A DNA stretch of 64,000 nt, from positions 1 through 64,000 of the forward strand of contig NZ_JACXZA010000001.1 of assembly GCF_014779765.1 (NCBI RefSeq). Direction: 5' to 3'. A program made the translations under genes and the position numbers. The notes beneath the pieces were generated by a model. The model saw only the letters and a program-made list of their open reading frames with translations, did not search any database and was not told the DNA's origin. Shown here in pieces: positions 1 to 9,011 of this stretch. The first letter of the stretch is position 1. Every line of letters starts with the position of its first letter. Source of the stretch: Paenibacillus terricola. Lineage in GTDB: Bacteria; Bacillota; Bacilli; Paenibacillales; Paenibacillaceae.

Positions 1-224
<224 letters not shown>

Positions 225-493
225 AAATCCTTCTCCGGAAGGTAAAGCAAATGCTAAGGCTAAGGATTCAACATTCGCATCCAGTTTTGAAGGTGTAACC
301 TTCAAGGGTTTCTAGAATGACTTGTTCTAGCAGCCAAAAAAGACTGATCAGCACCGAGAAGGTTGAATTGGATCGAAGAAGGAGCAACGGAGTGTAGGCA
401 ATCCCTACATGAGTAGCGGACTTCGAGAGCCGGTTCAAGATTCGACGTCGAGTAAGCTCCTTGAGTTTGCTTCGTGATCATCAGTCGTCCTAT
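225..493 (+). other. 23S-tRNA spacer without a recognisable 5S rRNA gene
   Basis: These 269 bases hold no open gene I can support. I looked for the conserved 5S features (the CCGAAC loop and the complementary ends) and did not find them. Small hairpins are present: 229-242, 285-303 (8-bp arms, 3-base loop), 311-329 (CTAGAA/TTCTAG) and around 396-405 (TGTAGG/CCTACA), probably processing stems. In most Bacillales the 5S gene sits here. Confidence 0.6.
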
Positions 494-569
494 TCCCTGA
501 TAGCTCAGTTGGTAGAGCACTCGACTGTTAATCGAGTTGTCACAGGTTCGAGTCCTGTTCGGGGAGCCA
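494..569 (+). tRNA. tRNA-Asn (GTT)
   Basis: A full cloverleaf is visible. The acceptor TCCCTGA pairs with TCGGGGA, the anticodon loop is CTGTTAA (GTT), and the T arm is ACAGG/CCTGT. CCA is encoded. It is the first gene of the 15-tRNA run. Confidence 0.96.
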
Positions 570-572
570 TAT

Positions 573-663
573 AGAGAGGTGTCCGAGTGGTCGAAGGAGC
601 ACGATTGGAAATCGTGTAGGCTCTAACCGGGTCTCGAGGGTTCGAATCCCTTCCTCTCTGCCA
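573..663 (+). tRNA. tRNA-Ser (GGA)
   Basis: Class II tRNA of 91 nt with a long variable arm. The acceptor AGAGAGG pairs with CCTCTCT, the anticodon loop is TTGGAAA (GGA), and CCA is encoded. Confidence 0.96.
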
Positions 664-668
664 TATGC

Positions 669-743
669 GGCCCGTTGGTCAAGGGGTTAAGACACCTCCC
701 TTTCACGGAGGTAACAGGGGTTCGAATCCCCTACGGGTCACCA
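669..743 (+). tRNA. tRNA-Glu (TTC)
   Basis: The acceptor GGCCCGT pairs with ACGGGTC. The anticodon stem CCTCC/GGAGG holds loop CTTTCAC (TTC). CCA is encoded. Confidence 0.96.
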
Positions 744-818
744 ACTTCTCTAAAAAAGCTTGAAAAAAAGCTTGCCAGAGAACCCAAGATGTAGTAAGAT
801 ATAAAAGTCGCTTATTAT

Positions 819-894
819 GGAGGCTTAGCTCAGCTGGGAGAGCATCTGCCTTACAAGCAGAGGGTCGGCGGTTCGATCCCGTCAGCCTCCACCA
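819..894 (+). tRNA. tRNA-Val (TAC)
   Basis: The acceptor GGAGGCT pairs with AGCCTCC. The anticodon loop CTTACAA (TAC) sits in stem TCTGC/GCAGA. CCA is encoded. A 75-base spacer, the longest in the run, precedes it. Confidence 0.96.
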
Positions 895-903
895 TAATAA
901 TAT

Positions 904-984
<81 letters not shown>

Positions 985-1016
985 ACCAACTCGGTAGATA
1001 CCGAACTTTCTAGTGT

Positions 1017-1093
1017 GGAGCCGTGGTGTAGAGGCCTAACATGCCTGCCTGTCACGCAGGAGACCGCGGGTTCGAATCCCGTCGGCTCCGCCA
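1017..1093 (+). tRNA. tRNA-Asp (GTC)
   Basis: The acceptor GGAGCCG pairs with CGGCTCC. The anticodon stem CCTGC/GCAGG holds loop CTGTCAC (GTC). CCA is encoded. Confidence 0.96.
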
Positions 1094-1114
1094 TTTTTCA
1101 ACAACATCAGGTAA

Positions 1115-1190
<76 letters not shown>

Positions 1191-1208
1191 TTCTTGACAA
1201 CTTAATAT

Positions 1209-1284
<76 letters not shown>

Positions 1285-1292
1285 TGTTTCAT

Positions 1293-1377
1293 GGAGGATT
1301 AGTGAAGTGGCTAAACACGGCAGACTGTAAATCTGCTCTCTCTGAGTTCGGTGGTTCGAATCCATCATCCTCCACCA
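1293..1377 (+). tRNA. tRNA-Tyr (GTA)
   Basis: Class II tRNA of 85 nt with a long variable arm. The anticodon stem GCAGA/TCTGC holds loop CTGTAAA (GTA). The acceptor is GGAGGAT/ATCCTCC and CCA is encoded. Confidence 0.96.
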
Positions 1378-1387
1378 TTTTCTTTAT

Positions 1388-1461
1388 AGGGGCATAGTTT
1401 AAAGGTAGAACAAAGGTCTCCAAAACCTTTGGTGTGGGTTCAATTCCTGCTGCCCCTGCCA
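1388..1461 (+). tRNA. tRNA-Trp (CCA)
   Basis: The acceptor AGGGGCA pairs with TGCCCCT. The anticodon stem AAGGT/ACCTT holds loop CTCCAAA (CCA). The 3' CCA is encoded. Confidence 0.95.
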
Positions 1462-1476
1462 CTTAACTGTTAGCAT

Positions 1477-1553
1477 GGCGGTCGTGGCGAAGTGGTTAAC
1501 GCATCGGATTGTGATTCCGACATTCGGGGGTTCAATTCCCCTCGATCGCCCCA
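1477..1553 (+). tRNA. tRNA-His (GTG)
   Basis: Anticodon loop TTGTGAT (GTG) in stem TCGGA/TCCGA. The extra G at position -1 (base 1477) faces the discriminator C, as required for tRNA-His. CCA is encoded. Confidence 0.95.
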
Positions 1554-1562
1554 TTGCAATAT

Positions 1563-1637
1563 TGGGGATTAGCCAAGTGGTAAGGCAACGGACTTTGACT
1601 CCGTCATTCCAAGGTTCGAATCCTTGATCCCCAGCCA
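1563..1637 (+). tRNA. tRNA-Gln (TTG)
   Basis: The acceptor TGGGGAT pairs with ATCCCCA. The anticodon stem ACGGA/TCCGT holds loop CTTTGAC (TTG). CCA is encoded. Confidence 0.95.
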
Positions 1638-1646
1638 TTATTTTAT

Positions 1647-1721
1647 GCGGAAGTGGCTCAGCGGTAGAGCATCGCCTTGCCAAGGCGAGGGTCGCGGGTT
1701 CGATTCCCGTCTTCCGCTCCA
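1647..1721 (+). tRNA. tRNA-Gly (GCC)
   Basis: The acceptor GCGGAAG pairs with CTTCCGC. The anticodon stem TCGCC/GGCGA holds loop TTGCCAA (GCC). CCA is encoded. Confidence 0.96.
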
Positions 1722-1725
1722 TTAT

Positions 1726-1799
1726 GGCGCCATAGCCAAGCGGTAAGGCAAAGCTCTGCAAAAGCTTTACCCCCAGTTCGAATCTGGGTGGCGCCTCCA
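1726..1799 (+). tRNA. tRNA-Cys (GCA)
   Basis: The acceptor GGCGCCA pairs with TGGCGCC. The anticodon stem AAGCT/AGCTT holds loop CTGCAAA (GCA). CCA is encoded. Confidence 0.95.
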
Positions 1800-1841
1800 T
1801 TTTCTTTAAAAGCAGAATAATGGGCAATTGAATAATGATAT

Positions 1842-1923
1842 GCCGGTGTGGCGGAATGGCAGACGCGCGCGACTCAAAATCGTGAGGGAAACCGTGGAGG
1901 TTCGAGTCCTCTCACCGGCACCA
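1842..1923 (+). tRNA. tRNA-Leu (CAA)
   Basis: Class II tRNA of 82 nt with a variable arm. The acceptor GCCGGTG pairs with CACCGGC. The anticodon loop is CTCAAAA (CAA). CCA is encoded. It is the last tRNA of the run. Confidence 0.94.
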
Positions 1924-1937
1924 TTACTTAACAACTC

Positions 1938-1974
1938 AAACTCTTATGTGCTTCATGCGCATAAGAGTTTTTTG
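1938..1974 (+). terminator. Rho-independent terminator of the rRNA-tRNA cluster
   Basis: The 11-bp stem AAACTCTTATG/CATAAGAGTTT with an 11-base loop is followed by a T-rich tail, 15 bases after the tRNA-Leu gene. This marks the end of the rrn-tRNA transcript. Confidence 0.85.
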
Positions 1975-2056
1975 TTTATCTGCTTTTGTCTGCGTATGTT
2001 GGAACGACGACTGAAGTGTGAATGTATACAGATGAATACAACAACAAACATAGAAG

Positions 2057-2083
2057 AAGCCCCGCATCGTAGATGCGGGGCTT
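2057..2083 (-). terminator. Terminator of the PrsA-like gene
   Basis: GC-rich stem AAGCCCCGCAT/ATGCGGGGCTT with a short loop, 14 bases past the stop codon of the leftward foldase gene. On the minus strand it is followed by a pyrimidine-rich stretch. Confidence 0.75.
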
Positions 2084-2096
2084 GTCCATTTCCATA

Positions 2097-3266
2097 TTAC
2101 TTGCCTGTTGTTGCCGCAGGAGCGTCACCGGTAGTTGCATCACCTGTGCTGTTCGTAGGAGCAGCAGCCGTATCTGCAGTGAGGTTGTTAACGATCTTCG
2201 CTTGCGAACGCAGATCGCTGATCAGCGTTTGCGACAACGTGTAGATCTTCTGCGAAGTCAGCGTATCTGTAATGTCGGCTTTCTTCTCTTCAAGCGTTGG
2301 AGAAGATGCTTCTTTGCGATCCGTTACTTTGATGATGTGGTAGCCGTACTCCGATTTAACCGGTTCGCTCACTTCGCCAACCTTGAGGGAGAATGCTGCT
2401 GATTCGAATTCTTGGACCATATTGCCTTTGCTGAAGAAGTCGAGGTCACCGCCATTGGCCTTGGAACCTGTATCGAGCGATTTCTCTTTCGCCAGAGCTG
2501 CGAAGTCAGCGCCGTCTTTGAGTTGTTTCTCAATCGCATCCGCTTCTTCCTTCGTTGCAACGAGGATGTGAGAAGCGCGTACTTGCTCTTCCGTAGAGAA
2601 CGATGCTTTGTTCTCATCGTAGTAGCTCTTGATGTCTTCATCCGTAATCTTGATTTGGTCGCTGAGCAGTTTGCGCAGCTGTGCTTGTTCAAGCAGGTCT
2701 GGATGGAGATCAGCTTCCGTCATTTTGTATTGCTGAAGAGCTTGTTGGAATGCTTCTTCGCTGCCCATGCTCTTCTTAATGACATCAAGTTCACGATTCA
2801 GATCAGCATCAGTTACCGTAATGCCTTTCTTCTGTGCTTCTTGGTTAACGAGTTCGTATGTGATCAGGCCTTCAACTGCGGATTCACCGTTGCCGCCTTT
2901 GACCAGCGTATCGTACAAGTCAGCTTTGCTAATCTTTACGCCGTTAACGGAGGCAGCTTCACCACTCAGGCCTCCACCGCCAGAGAATGCTTTGATGGAA
3001 ACGACGATGAGAGCAACGAGCAGAATCGCACTTGCGACCCAACCGCCTACACCAGCGCGCTTCGGTGCAGCGCCAGCTGCTTGTGCTTGGTTGTTAACAG
3101 GTGCTTCGTTCTCGATATCGGCATCCGATTCGATGCTTGTCTCATTTTGTTTCTTCTCGTAGTAAATATCTTTGCTCGTTTCGATCTCTTCTTGACCCTC
3201 GATTGTATTATTTGAATTCGTTTCAACTTCGTCTTGCTCGTTAAAGCGCTTGTTTTCCTCAGACAT
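2097..3266 (-). CDS. prsA: PrsA-like membrane-anchored peptidyl-prolyl isomerase
   Basis: A 389-residue extracytoplasmic foldase that should help exported proteins fold at the membrane-wall interface. Residues 1-70 form an acidic, low-complexity cytoplasmic head. About 75-92 is a single hydrophobic anchor, and 105-215 resembles a SurA/PrsA N-terminal chaperone region. About 229-318 is a parvulin domain with the ASHILV start, the GGDLDFF motif and the SEYGYHIIKV end. The C-terminus is Ala/Thr-rich. Classical PrsA is a lipoprotein of about 290 residues. This one has no lipobox Cys and uses a transmembrane anchor after a long head instead. AGAGGAG lies upstream of the ATG. It is transcribed alone and may serve the many giant secreted enzymes of this strain (inference). 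Confidence 0.85.
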   Translation of the reverse strand: MSEENKRFNEQDEVETNSNNTIEGQEEIETSKDIYYEKKQNETSIESDADIENEAPVNNQAQAAGAAPKRAGVGGWVASAILLVALIVVSIKAFSGGGGLSGEAASVNGVKISKADLYDTLVKGGNGESAVEGLITYELVNQEAQKKGITVTDADLNRELDVIKKSMGSEEAFQQALQQYKMTEADLHPDLLEQAQLRKLLSDQIKITDEDIKSYYDENKASFSTEEQVRASHILVATKEEADAIEKQLKDGADFAALAKEKSLDTGSKANGGDLDFFSKGNMVQEFESAAFSLKVGEVSEPVKSEYGYHIIKVTDRKEASSPTLEEKKADITDTLTSQKIYTLSQTLISDLRSQAKIVNNLTADTAAAPTNSTGDATTGDAPAATTGK

Positions 3267-3434
3267 GATTAGGTGTTACTCCTCTCTAATGTTTAAAAAT
3301 GGTGCCCCATTGTATTACTATAACAGATTAAATAGGTGCGAACCTTAATAGCAAATAAAAAAACGATGGAGGAAAAAGTCCGAATGGGTCGAATACATAA
3401 AACTACAATTTAAATAGAGAAACGGAGCACAGAG

Positions 3435-5198
3435 ATGGTTTTTGTTCAATCGCTGAAAGTAAAGCTACTGCTCAGTTTTGTTGCTGTCATCGTACCGCTC
3501 GTCCTGTTCATGATCGTGAATACGCTGTACGCGAAGGAAGTCGTACGGGATAAGGTGTCAGAGACGTACCGGAATACCCTTGATATATTCGTCAAGCAGA
3601 CGGATAACAATCTAAGCGCTACGAGTGAATACTTGATGAAGATGGCGATTCTGGACAGCGACGTAGGCCTGCTGAGCTCGTATCCATATGCAACGGATAA
3701 TTACGTATTAACGAAGGTCCGGATTTACAACAAACTGATACGGGACGTAGGTATCTACAACATGATCGATACGATCTTCTTGTACAGCAACAGCGACGTC
3801 ATTATAGGTACGAAGAACAATAACTACGAGATGATGAAACAGCTGCTAAGAGATCACGTGCCCGATATTATTGAAAACGATACCAACAATCAAGGCCTGG
3901 ACTCCTGGCAGGTAACGAGTGATGAGAATATGCCAAGCAAGAACATGTTGATGAAGACGATCCATGTAACGGACGACATCTATGTTGGCGCAATCATTCT
4001 TGTGCAGGACATTGCAGACATGCTTGATAAGCAGTGGAGCGAAGGAGCTATCGCGGATAGCGGGCTTTATTTGACTCAGCAGAACCAAATTGTGAATACG
4101 CTTGCAGGGGGAGATGGACCCGTTCAATTAGATGGTATTAATATTGGGAATGAACAGGCTTATGTCACTATGAAAGGGAGCGAATCAAGCGATTCTTATC
4201 TGGTCATGTACAAAGGCAGTCAGACGGCGAATATAGCCTATTCCATCATGCTGCCAGAGAAATCGATGCTTCAAGGACTGCCATTTTTCCAAATGGTCGT
4301 ATTCCTTCTTCCGATCGGAATCTTCATTCTGCTTATGCTTTATCTCATATTCGTACAGCGAATTATGTTCAAACCGCTTGGCGAGCTTATTCTAGGCATG
4401 AAGAAGATATCGCTTGGCATGTTGGATGTAAGGCTGCAGTCGGATAAAACAGTGGAGTTCGTATTCCTAGCGAATACCTTCAATACAATGGCTGAGCAGA
4501 TTAAGACGCTGAAGATCGGCATGTATGAGGAGCAGCTTCGCGTGAAGCAAGGTGAATTGAAGCAGTTGCAAGCGCAGATTAATCCGCATTTCTATATGAA
4601 CTCACTGAACATTATTTATAACTTCGCTGCATTGAAGGATCATGAGTCGGTCAAAAAGATGTCGCTGCATCTGGCAGACTATTTCCGCTTCATCATGAGA
4701 GCCAATCGGGATACCATTACGCTCGATGAAGAACTGCGCCATATCGATAACTATATAACCATCCAAGAGCTGCGCTTCCCGAACAAGCTGGTCGTTACTT
4801 ACGACATTCCGGAGCCGCTGAAGAATTTCCCGATTCCGGCGCTGACCGTGCAGCCTTTTGTAGAGAACTCGATTATCCATGGTTTCAAAAATCGCAAGCA
4901 GCTGTTCGTTATTCATATTTCGGTTCAGCAGGATATACAAGAAGGCGGAGGTTTCCTGCTTACGATTGCAGACAACGGGGTGGGCTTCCCGCCAGATGTG
5001 TTGGAGCAGCTGCGCGAAGGTAAACCTTTGGCTGAAGGTGAATCAAGCCGGCTTGGTATTATGAACGTTGCGCATCGGTTAAGTCTGCATTATGGTGAAG
5101 GCGCAAGCATTCGATTTGCCAATGGGGAAGAAGGAACGGGCACGGTCATTACGATCAAGTTTCCGAGTGTGACCGAACGAAAAGCATCCGCGGGTTAA
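3435..5198 (+). CDS. YesM-type sensor histidine kinase
   Basis: A 587-residue membrane sensor kinase of the LytS/YesM class. A first transmembrane segment lies at about 9-30 and an extracellular sensing domain spans about 31-281. A second transmembrane segment is at about 283-305, followed by a HAMP region. The H-box is LQAQINPHFYMNSL with His385, and the ATPase N-box is QPFVENSIIHG near 473. The C-terminal GVGFPP and RLGIMN motifs bind ATP. The response regulator gene starts 46 bases downstream. In this family such pairs sense extracellular sugars and activate the importer encoded next to them, here at 7011-10574. The inducer is unknown. Confidence 0.9.
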   Translation: MVFVQSLKVKLLLSFVAVIVPLVLFMIVNTLYAKEVVRDKVSETYRNTLDIFVKQTDNNLSATSEYLMKMAILDSDVGLLSSYPYATDNYVLTKVRIYNKLIRDVGIYNMIDTIFLYSNSDVIIGTKNNNYEMMKQLLRDHVPDIIENDTNNQGLDSWQVTSDENMPSKNMLMKTIHVTDDIYVGAIILVQDIADMLDKQWSEGAIADSGLYLTQQNQIVNTLAGGDGPVQLDGINIGNEQAYVTMKGSESSDSYLVMYKGSQTANIAYSIMLPEKSMLQGLPFFQMVVFLLPIGIFILLMLYLIFVQRIMFKPLGELILGMKKISLGMLDVRLQSDKTVEFVFLANTFNTMAEQIKTLKIGMYEEQLRVKQGELKQLQAQINPHFYMNSLNIIYNFAALKDHESVKKMSLHLADYFRFIMRANRDTITLDEELRHIDNYITIQELRFPNKLVVTYDIPEPLKNFPIPALTVQPFVENSIIHGFKNRKQLFVIHISVQQDIQEGGGFLLTIADNGVGFPPDVLEQLREGKPLAEGESSRLGIMNVAHRLSLHYGEGASIRFANGEEGTGTVITIKFPSVTERKASAG

Positions 5199-5244
5199 CT
5201 AACAATAAACACAATGCAGCTTGATGAAGTGAGGAGGGAGAATT

Positions 5245-6864
5245 ATGGCATACAATCTACTTATCGTAGATGATGAGGATATTGCTATCAGAGGGATCGT
5301 TCATGGCATTGAATGGAGCGATATGCCGATCGCCAATATTTATACGGCTTGCGATGCCGAAGAAGCACAAGAGCTGCTCGGACAACATACGATCCATGTG
5401 CTGCTCTCGGATATCGATATGCCGAATCAGACTGGCATTGAGCTGCTTAGCTGGGTGAATGTGAATTCGCCGACTACGAAGACGATTCTGCTTACGGGAC
5501 ATGCTGACTTCAAATATGCACAGCAAGCGCTGCAGCTGGATGGTTTCGACTATTTGTTGAAGCCCGTCGATCATGAGCATTTGAAGAAGACGATTCTGCA
5601 GGCAGCGGAGAAGGTTCGCATTCAGGAGGAACATGACTCGTTCCATCGGACCTATGAGCATTATTATCAGCAATGGCAAAAGCAGCTGCCCGTTATGGCA
5701 GAGCGGTTGTGGGAAGACATCATTCATTGGCGGCAGTCGGTGTCGCCGCAGCAGTTGGATCCGCAATTAATGCTCTATGGCATTCCGCTTCAATCCGACT
5801 CGCAGATTAGCGTTGTCCTCATTAGTATTGAACAATGGCAGGAAGATTGGTCGGCGCGGGACGAAGAGATAATGACGTATGGCGTGAAGAATGCGGCAGA
5901 AGAAATCATTCTGAAGGATGCCAAAGGTCAGGTTGTATTAGATGCCAGCGGCGCATTGCTCGTGCTGATCTACGAGCCGGATGCAGTGTCTAAGGCAGAA
6001 CTGGATTCCCGCTGCCGACAATACATTGAACAATGCGCATCGTATCTGCATTGTCAGCTGTCCTGTTACGTCGGTACGCCTTCATCGGTGGCTTCCTTAA
6101 GGGAGATTGTTGAAATGCTGGGCAACCTGGAGCGCAGCAATCTGACGGATACGTGCACAGTTGTACATGAACAGGAGAAAGATAAATTTAAGCCGCATAC
6201 GGGTCCAGCAGCGTATCCGCCGCTGGCTGATTGGGCTGTGCTGCTTGAATGCGGTAAGCGGCCAGAGCTGTCGGCTCGCGTGGATGAATTTTTCAACCAA
6301 TTGGCAGAAGAACAGGAAAACGTCGATTACGCTTATATCGTTTCCATCTACTTCGGAATTGTTCATACCGTATTCCAAACGTTCCAGCGTAAATCTCTGT
6401 CTGTTGATGCGGCATTCCCGCATCGGGAGTGGGAGGATGGCGGCCATGCGTTGAAGTCGCTTCAAGGGTTGAAGAGCTGGGCGCATTCGGTCTGTTCGCA
6501 AGGTGCAGAGTATGTAAGGCTGAACGGCAAGGATGTATCCAATATCGTTCGCAAGGTTCAGCAGTATATCGAGGACCATCTGGAGGAGGACATGAGTCGC
6601 GAGCAGCTGGCGGACTATGTGTTCTTGAACCCAGCTTACTTGTCTCGATTGTTCCGTAAAGAGACGGGATCATCCATCACCGACTATACGACGGAACGGA
6701 GAATGATCAAGGCGAAAGCAGAGCTTGAGAACAGCAACGTCCGTATCAGCGACATCGCGATCTCGGTCGGATATAGCAACTTCTCTCATTTCTCCAAGTT
6801 ATTTAAGAAAGCGACAGGATTAACGCCGCAGGAGTATCGCCGTCTAATCCATCATGTCGATTAA
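5245..6864 (+). CDS. YesN-type response regulator with AraC DNA-binding domain
   Basis: A 539-residue response regulator. The N-terminal receiver domain has acidic residues DDED at 9-12, the phospho-acceptor Asp56 in LLSDIDMP and the conserved Lys in LLKPVD. A long middle region of about 300 residues, typical of YesN proteins, follows. The last hundred residues form an AraC/XylS double helix-turn-helix (YIEDHLEEDMSREQLADYV, then ISVGYSNFSHFSKLFKK). GAGGAGGG lies 6 bases before the ATG. The upstream kinase is its partner. A terminator separates it from the importer genes, which are its probable target. Confidence 0.9.
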   Translation: MAYNLLIVDDEDIAIRGIVHGIEWSDMPIANIYTACDAEEAQELLGQHTIHVLLSDIDMPNQTGIELLSWVNVNSPTTKTILLTGHADFKYAQQALQLDGFDYLLKPVDHEHLKKTILQAAEKVRIQEEHDSFHRTYEHYYQQWQKQLPVMAERLWEDIIHWRQSVSPQQLDPQLMLYGIPLQSDSQISVVLISIEQWQEDWSARDEEIMTYGVKNAAEEIILKDAKGQVVLDASGALLVLIYEPDAVSKAELDSRCRQYIEQCASYLHCQLSCYVGTPSSVASLREIVEMLGNLERSNLTDTCTVVHEQEKDKFKPHTGPAAYPPLADWAVLLECGKRPELSARVDEFFNQLAEEQENVDYAYIVSIYFGIVHTVFQTFQRKSLSVDAAFPHREWEDGGHALKSLQGLKSWAHSVCSQGAEYVRLNGKDVSNIVRKVQQYIEDHLEEDMSREQLADYVFLNPAYLSRLFRKETGSSITDYTTERRMIKAKAELENSNVRISDIAISVGYSNFSHFSKLFKKATGLTPQEYRRLIHHVD

Positions 6865-6906
6865 CGCTGATAGCAAGTAAAGATGTCACAGGAACGTTAA
6901 TGAGGT

Positions 6907-6937
6907 CACGATGCAGATAGAGCGTCGTGGCTTTTTT
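6907..6937 (+). terminator. Terminator between response regulator and importer
   Basis: The 8-bp stem CACGATGC/GCGTCGTG (6907-6914 with 6922-6929) has a 7-base loop and is followed by GCTTTTTT. It shows that the importer genes need their own promoter or read-through. It also rules out the GTG at 6927, which lies in the stem, as the permease start. Confidence 0.75.
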
Positions 6938-7010
6938 CATTACAATGAGGAAGAAGAAACACAAGGAAGTCGCAAGAGAAGAGAATAGGAATGAAGCAGG
7001 AGGAAATTGG

Positions 7011-7940
7011 ATGGCACTTACGCGTAATTTGCGCAAATACGGGATGTTCTACTTGATGCTGCTACCAGGGTTTTTGATTCTTCTAGTTAATAACTACATC
7101 CCGATGCTGGGTGTCGTAATCGCGTTCAAAAATATGACCTACCCGCACGCGAACATCATTATGAACTTTATCGACAGTAAATGGGTAGGGTTCGAGAACT
7201 TCAAGTACTTGTTCAAAACAAGCGACGCTTGGATCATTACGAGAAACACACTGCTCTACAACTCATTGTTTATTGTACTTAACTTAGTTATTCCTGTTGC
7301 TTTCGCTATCATGTTGAATGAGCTTCGCAGTAAGTTTCTTGCGCGGTTCCATCAATCCATCATATTCCTGCCATACATCTTGTCTTGGGTTGTTGTCTCG
7401 TACCTCGTTTATGGGTTGCTGCATGACAAAAACGGTTTCGTAAACACGACGGTGCTTCCGTTCTTTGGTGTAGACCCTGTACAATGGTACTTCAAAATTC
7501 ATGCTTGGCCGTATATTCTTCCGATCGTTAACACGATCAAAAACGTCGGTTACTACATGGTCCTCTACATGGCAGCTATCATCGGCATCGACGACGAGTA
7601 TTACGAAGCCGCAACGATTGACGGCGCTGGCAAGTGGCAGCAAATAATGAAGATCACGCTTCCGCTGCTCATGCCGATCATGATCATTATGACACTGCTC
7701 CAAATCGGACGTATCTTCTATGCGGACTTCGGTCTGTTCTACCAAGTGCCGAAGGAATCAGGCGTATTGTTCCCTGTTACTAACGTTATCGATACTTATG
7801 TATACCGTACCTTCCTTGCAATGGGTGATTCCGGATTATCGTCAGCTGCCGGTCTCTATCAATCCACTGTAGGTTTCGTTCTCGTGTTCCTGGCGAATTG
7901 GTTCGTCAGACGTATCGATAAAGACAGCGCGCTGTTTTAG
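7011..7940 (+). CDS. LplB-type ABC sugar importer permease
   Basis: A 309-residue inner-membrane permease with about six hydrophobic segments and the EAA loop (EAATIDGAGKWQQ near two thirds of the chain) that contacts the ATPase. I chose ATG 7011 because AGGAGG lies 8 bases upstream and because the longer GTG reading begins inside a terminator stem. The second permease follows after 20 bases. The family imports oligosaccharides or aldouronate-like sugars, and the substrate cannot be read from the sequence. No ATPase gene is present in the cluster. Confidence 0.88.
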   Translation: MALTRNLRKYGMFYLMLLPGFLILLVNNYIPMLGVVIAFKNMTYPHANIIMNFIDSKWVGFENFKYLFKTSDAWIITRNTLLYNSLFIVLNLVIPVAFAIMLNELRSKFLARFHQSIIFLPYILSWVVVSYLVYGLLHDKNGFVNTTVLPFFGVDPVQWYFKIHAWPYILPIVNTIKNVGYYMVLYMAAIIGIDDEYYEAATIDGAGKWQQIMKITLPLLMPIMIIMTLLQIGRIFYADFGLFYQVPKESGVLFPVTNVIDTYVYRTFLAMGDSGLSSAAGLYQSTVGFVLVFLANWFVRRIDKDSALF

Positions 7941-7960
7941 ATTAATGAAGGAGGCAATTC

Positions 7961-8896
7961 ATGGAAGCGTCAATGACGACCCCGACAGAAAAAGCACCGT
8001 CACGGCCGGTCAATTCGGTTTCGCCGGTCGGCGACTGGTCTATAAAAATCATTTTCGGTTTGTATTCTCTAATGTGTATATTCCCGTTGGCGCTGCTTGT
8101 AATGGTGTCATTCTCTAGTGAGTCAGATGTCATCCGCGAAGGCTACAAGTTCATCCCGAAGCACTTTGACCTAAGCGCCTACAAGTTCGTATTCGAGGAT
8201 TGGCACAATGTATTGAAATCATATGGGGTTTCGATCTTCGTAACGGTTGTCGGTACGCTTCTAAGCCTTGTTATTATGGCTCTGTATGCTTATCCGATCA
8301 GCCGTCCGGATTTCCCGCAGCGCAAGTTCTTCACCTTCTTCGTATTCTTCACGATGTTGTTCAACGGCGGTCTAGTACCTTGGTATCTCGTTTATGTAAA
8401 GATGCTGCATCTGAAAGATAACATCTGGGCGCTTATTCTTCCGCTTCTCGTCTCAGCGTTCTTCGTACTCATAATTCGAACATTCTTTGCAACTACGATT
8501 CCGGGAGCGGTAATCGAGTCAGCGAAGATCGACGGAGCTGGCGAGATGCGCATCTTCTTCAAAATCGTTCTGCCGTTGTCTCTGCCAGTACTTGCATCAA
8601 CGGCACTCTTCAGTACGCTTAACTATTGGAATGACTGGTTCCTCTCGCTTGTGTTCATCCAGAAGAGCGATGGCTATATCAGCGTCCAGTATCTCATGTA
8701 TAAAACATTAACGAACATCCAGTTCTTAATGACGCACACCGAAGCGATGAACGTCATTGGCGGAGCTACGAAGTTCCCGAATGAGACCGTACGGATGGCT
8801 ATGGCCGTAATTGGTATCGGTCCGATCATCTTCGCGTATCCGTTCTTCCAGAAATATTTCGTAAAAGGTTTGACAGTCGGCGCGGTAAAGGGTTAA
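7961..8896 (+). CDS. YtcP-type ABC sugar importer permease
   Basis: A 311-residue second permease (binding-protein-dependent transport, MalG/CUT1-like). A cytoplasmic head of about 25 residues precedes the first membrane helix. The EAA-type loop appears as ESAKIDGAGEMRIFFKI, and the end FVKGLTVGAVKG is characteristic of YtcP proteins. The ribosome binding site AAGGAGG lies 7 bases before the ATG. It is partner to the permease directly upstream and should form the heterodimeric channel with it. Confidence 0.88.
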   Translation: MEASMTTPTEKAPSRPVNSVSPVGDWSIKIIFGLYSLMCIFPLALLVMVSFSSESDVIREGYKFIPKHFDLSAYKFVFEDWHNVLKSYGVSIFVTVVGTLLSLVIMALYAYPISRPDFPQRKFFTFFVFFTMLFNGGLVPWYLVYVKMLHLKDNIWALILPLLVSAFFVLIIRTFFATTIPGAVIESAKIDGAGEMRIFFKIVLPLSLPVLASTALFSTLNYWNDWFLSLVFIQKSDGYISVQYLMYKTLTNIQFLMTHTEAMNVIGGATKFPNETVRMAMAVIGIGPIIFAYPFFQKYFVKGLTVGAVKG

Positions 8897-8915
8897 GTTA
8901 ACCCAATGCGCCATG

Positions 8916-8938
8916 AAGGCGGCGAAAGCCGTCGCCTT
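8916..8938 (+). terminator. Intercistronic hairpin before the binding-protein gene
   Basis: The 8-bp stem AAGGCGGC/GTCGCCTT (one G-T pair) has a 7-base loop and is followed only by TTTC. It lies 20 bases after the permease stop. It may be a weak terminator or an mRNA-stabilising stem that sets different levels of permease and binding protein. Confidence 0.45.
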
Positions 8939-8950
8939 TCTACTCTTGGC

Positions 8951-8964
8951 TGTAATCGGTTACA
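8951..8964 (+). promoter_or_regulatory. cre-like catabolite repression site
   Basis: TGTAATCGGTTACA agrees at every fixed position with the CcpA cre consensus TGWNANCGNTNWCA and is a near-perfect dyad. It lies about 50 bases upstream of the solute-binding protein gene, between two genes of one apparent operon. Binding here would block a local promoter or act as a roadblock. Confidence 0.6.
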
Positions 8965-9011
8965 ATCCGATATAGCATATATATTAATTACCATTGGGAG
9001 GTCAAATGGAA

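Noticed and set aside
1828..2402. Rightward open frames overlapping tRNA-Leu and the end of the foldase gene
   Set aside because: They cover the tRNA, two terminators and the antisense of prsA, and have no ribosome binding site.
2412..3215. A 267-codon open frame opposite the foldase gene
   Set aside because: It is wholly antisense to a gene with a clear domain structure; the peptide has no recognisable pattern.
6927..7010. An upstream GTG start for the first permease
   Set aside because: The GTG lies inside the 3' arm of a terminator and has no ribosome binding site, while ATG 7011 has AGGAGG at good spacing.
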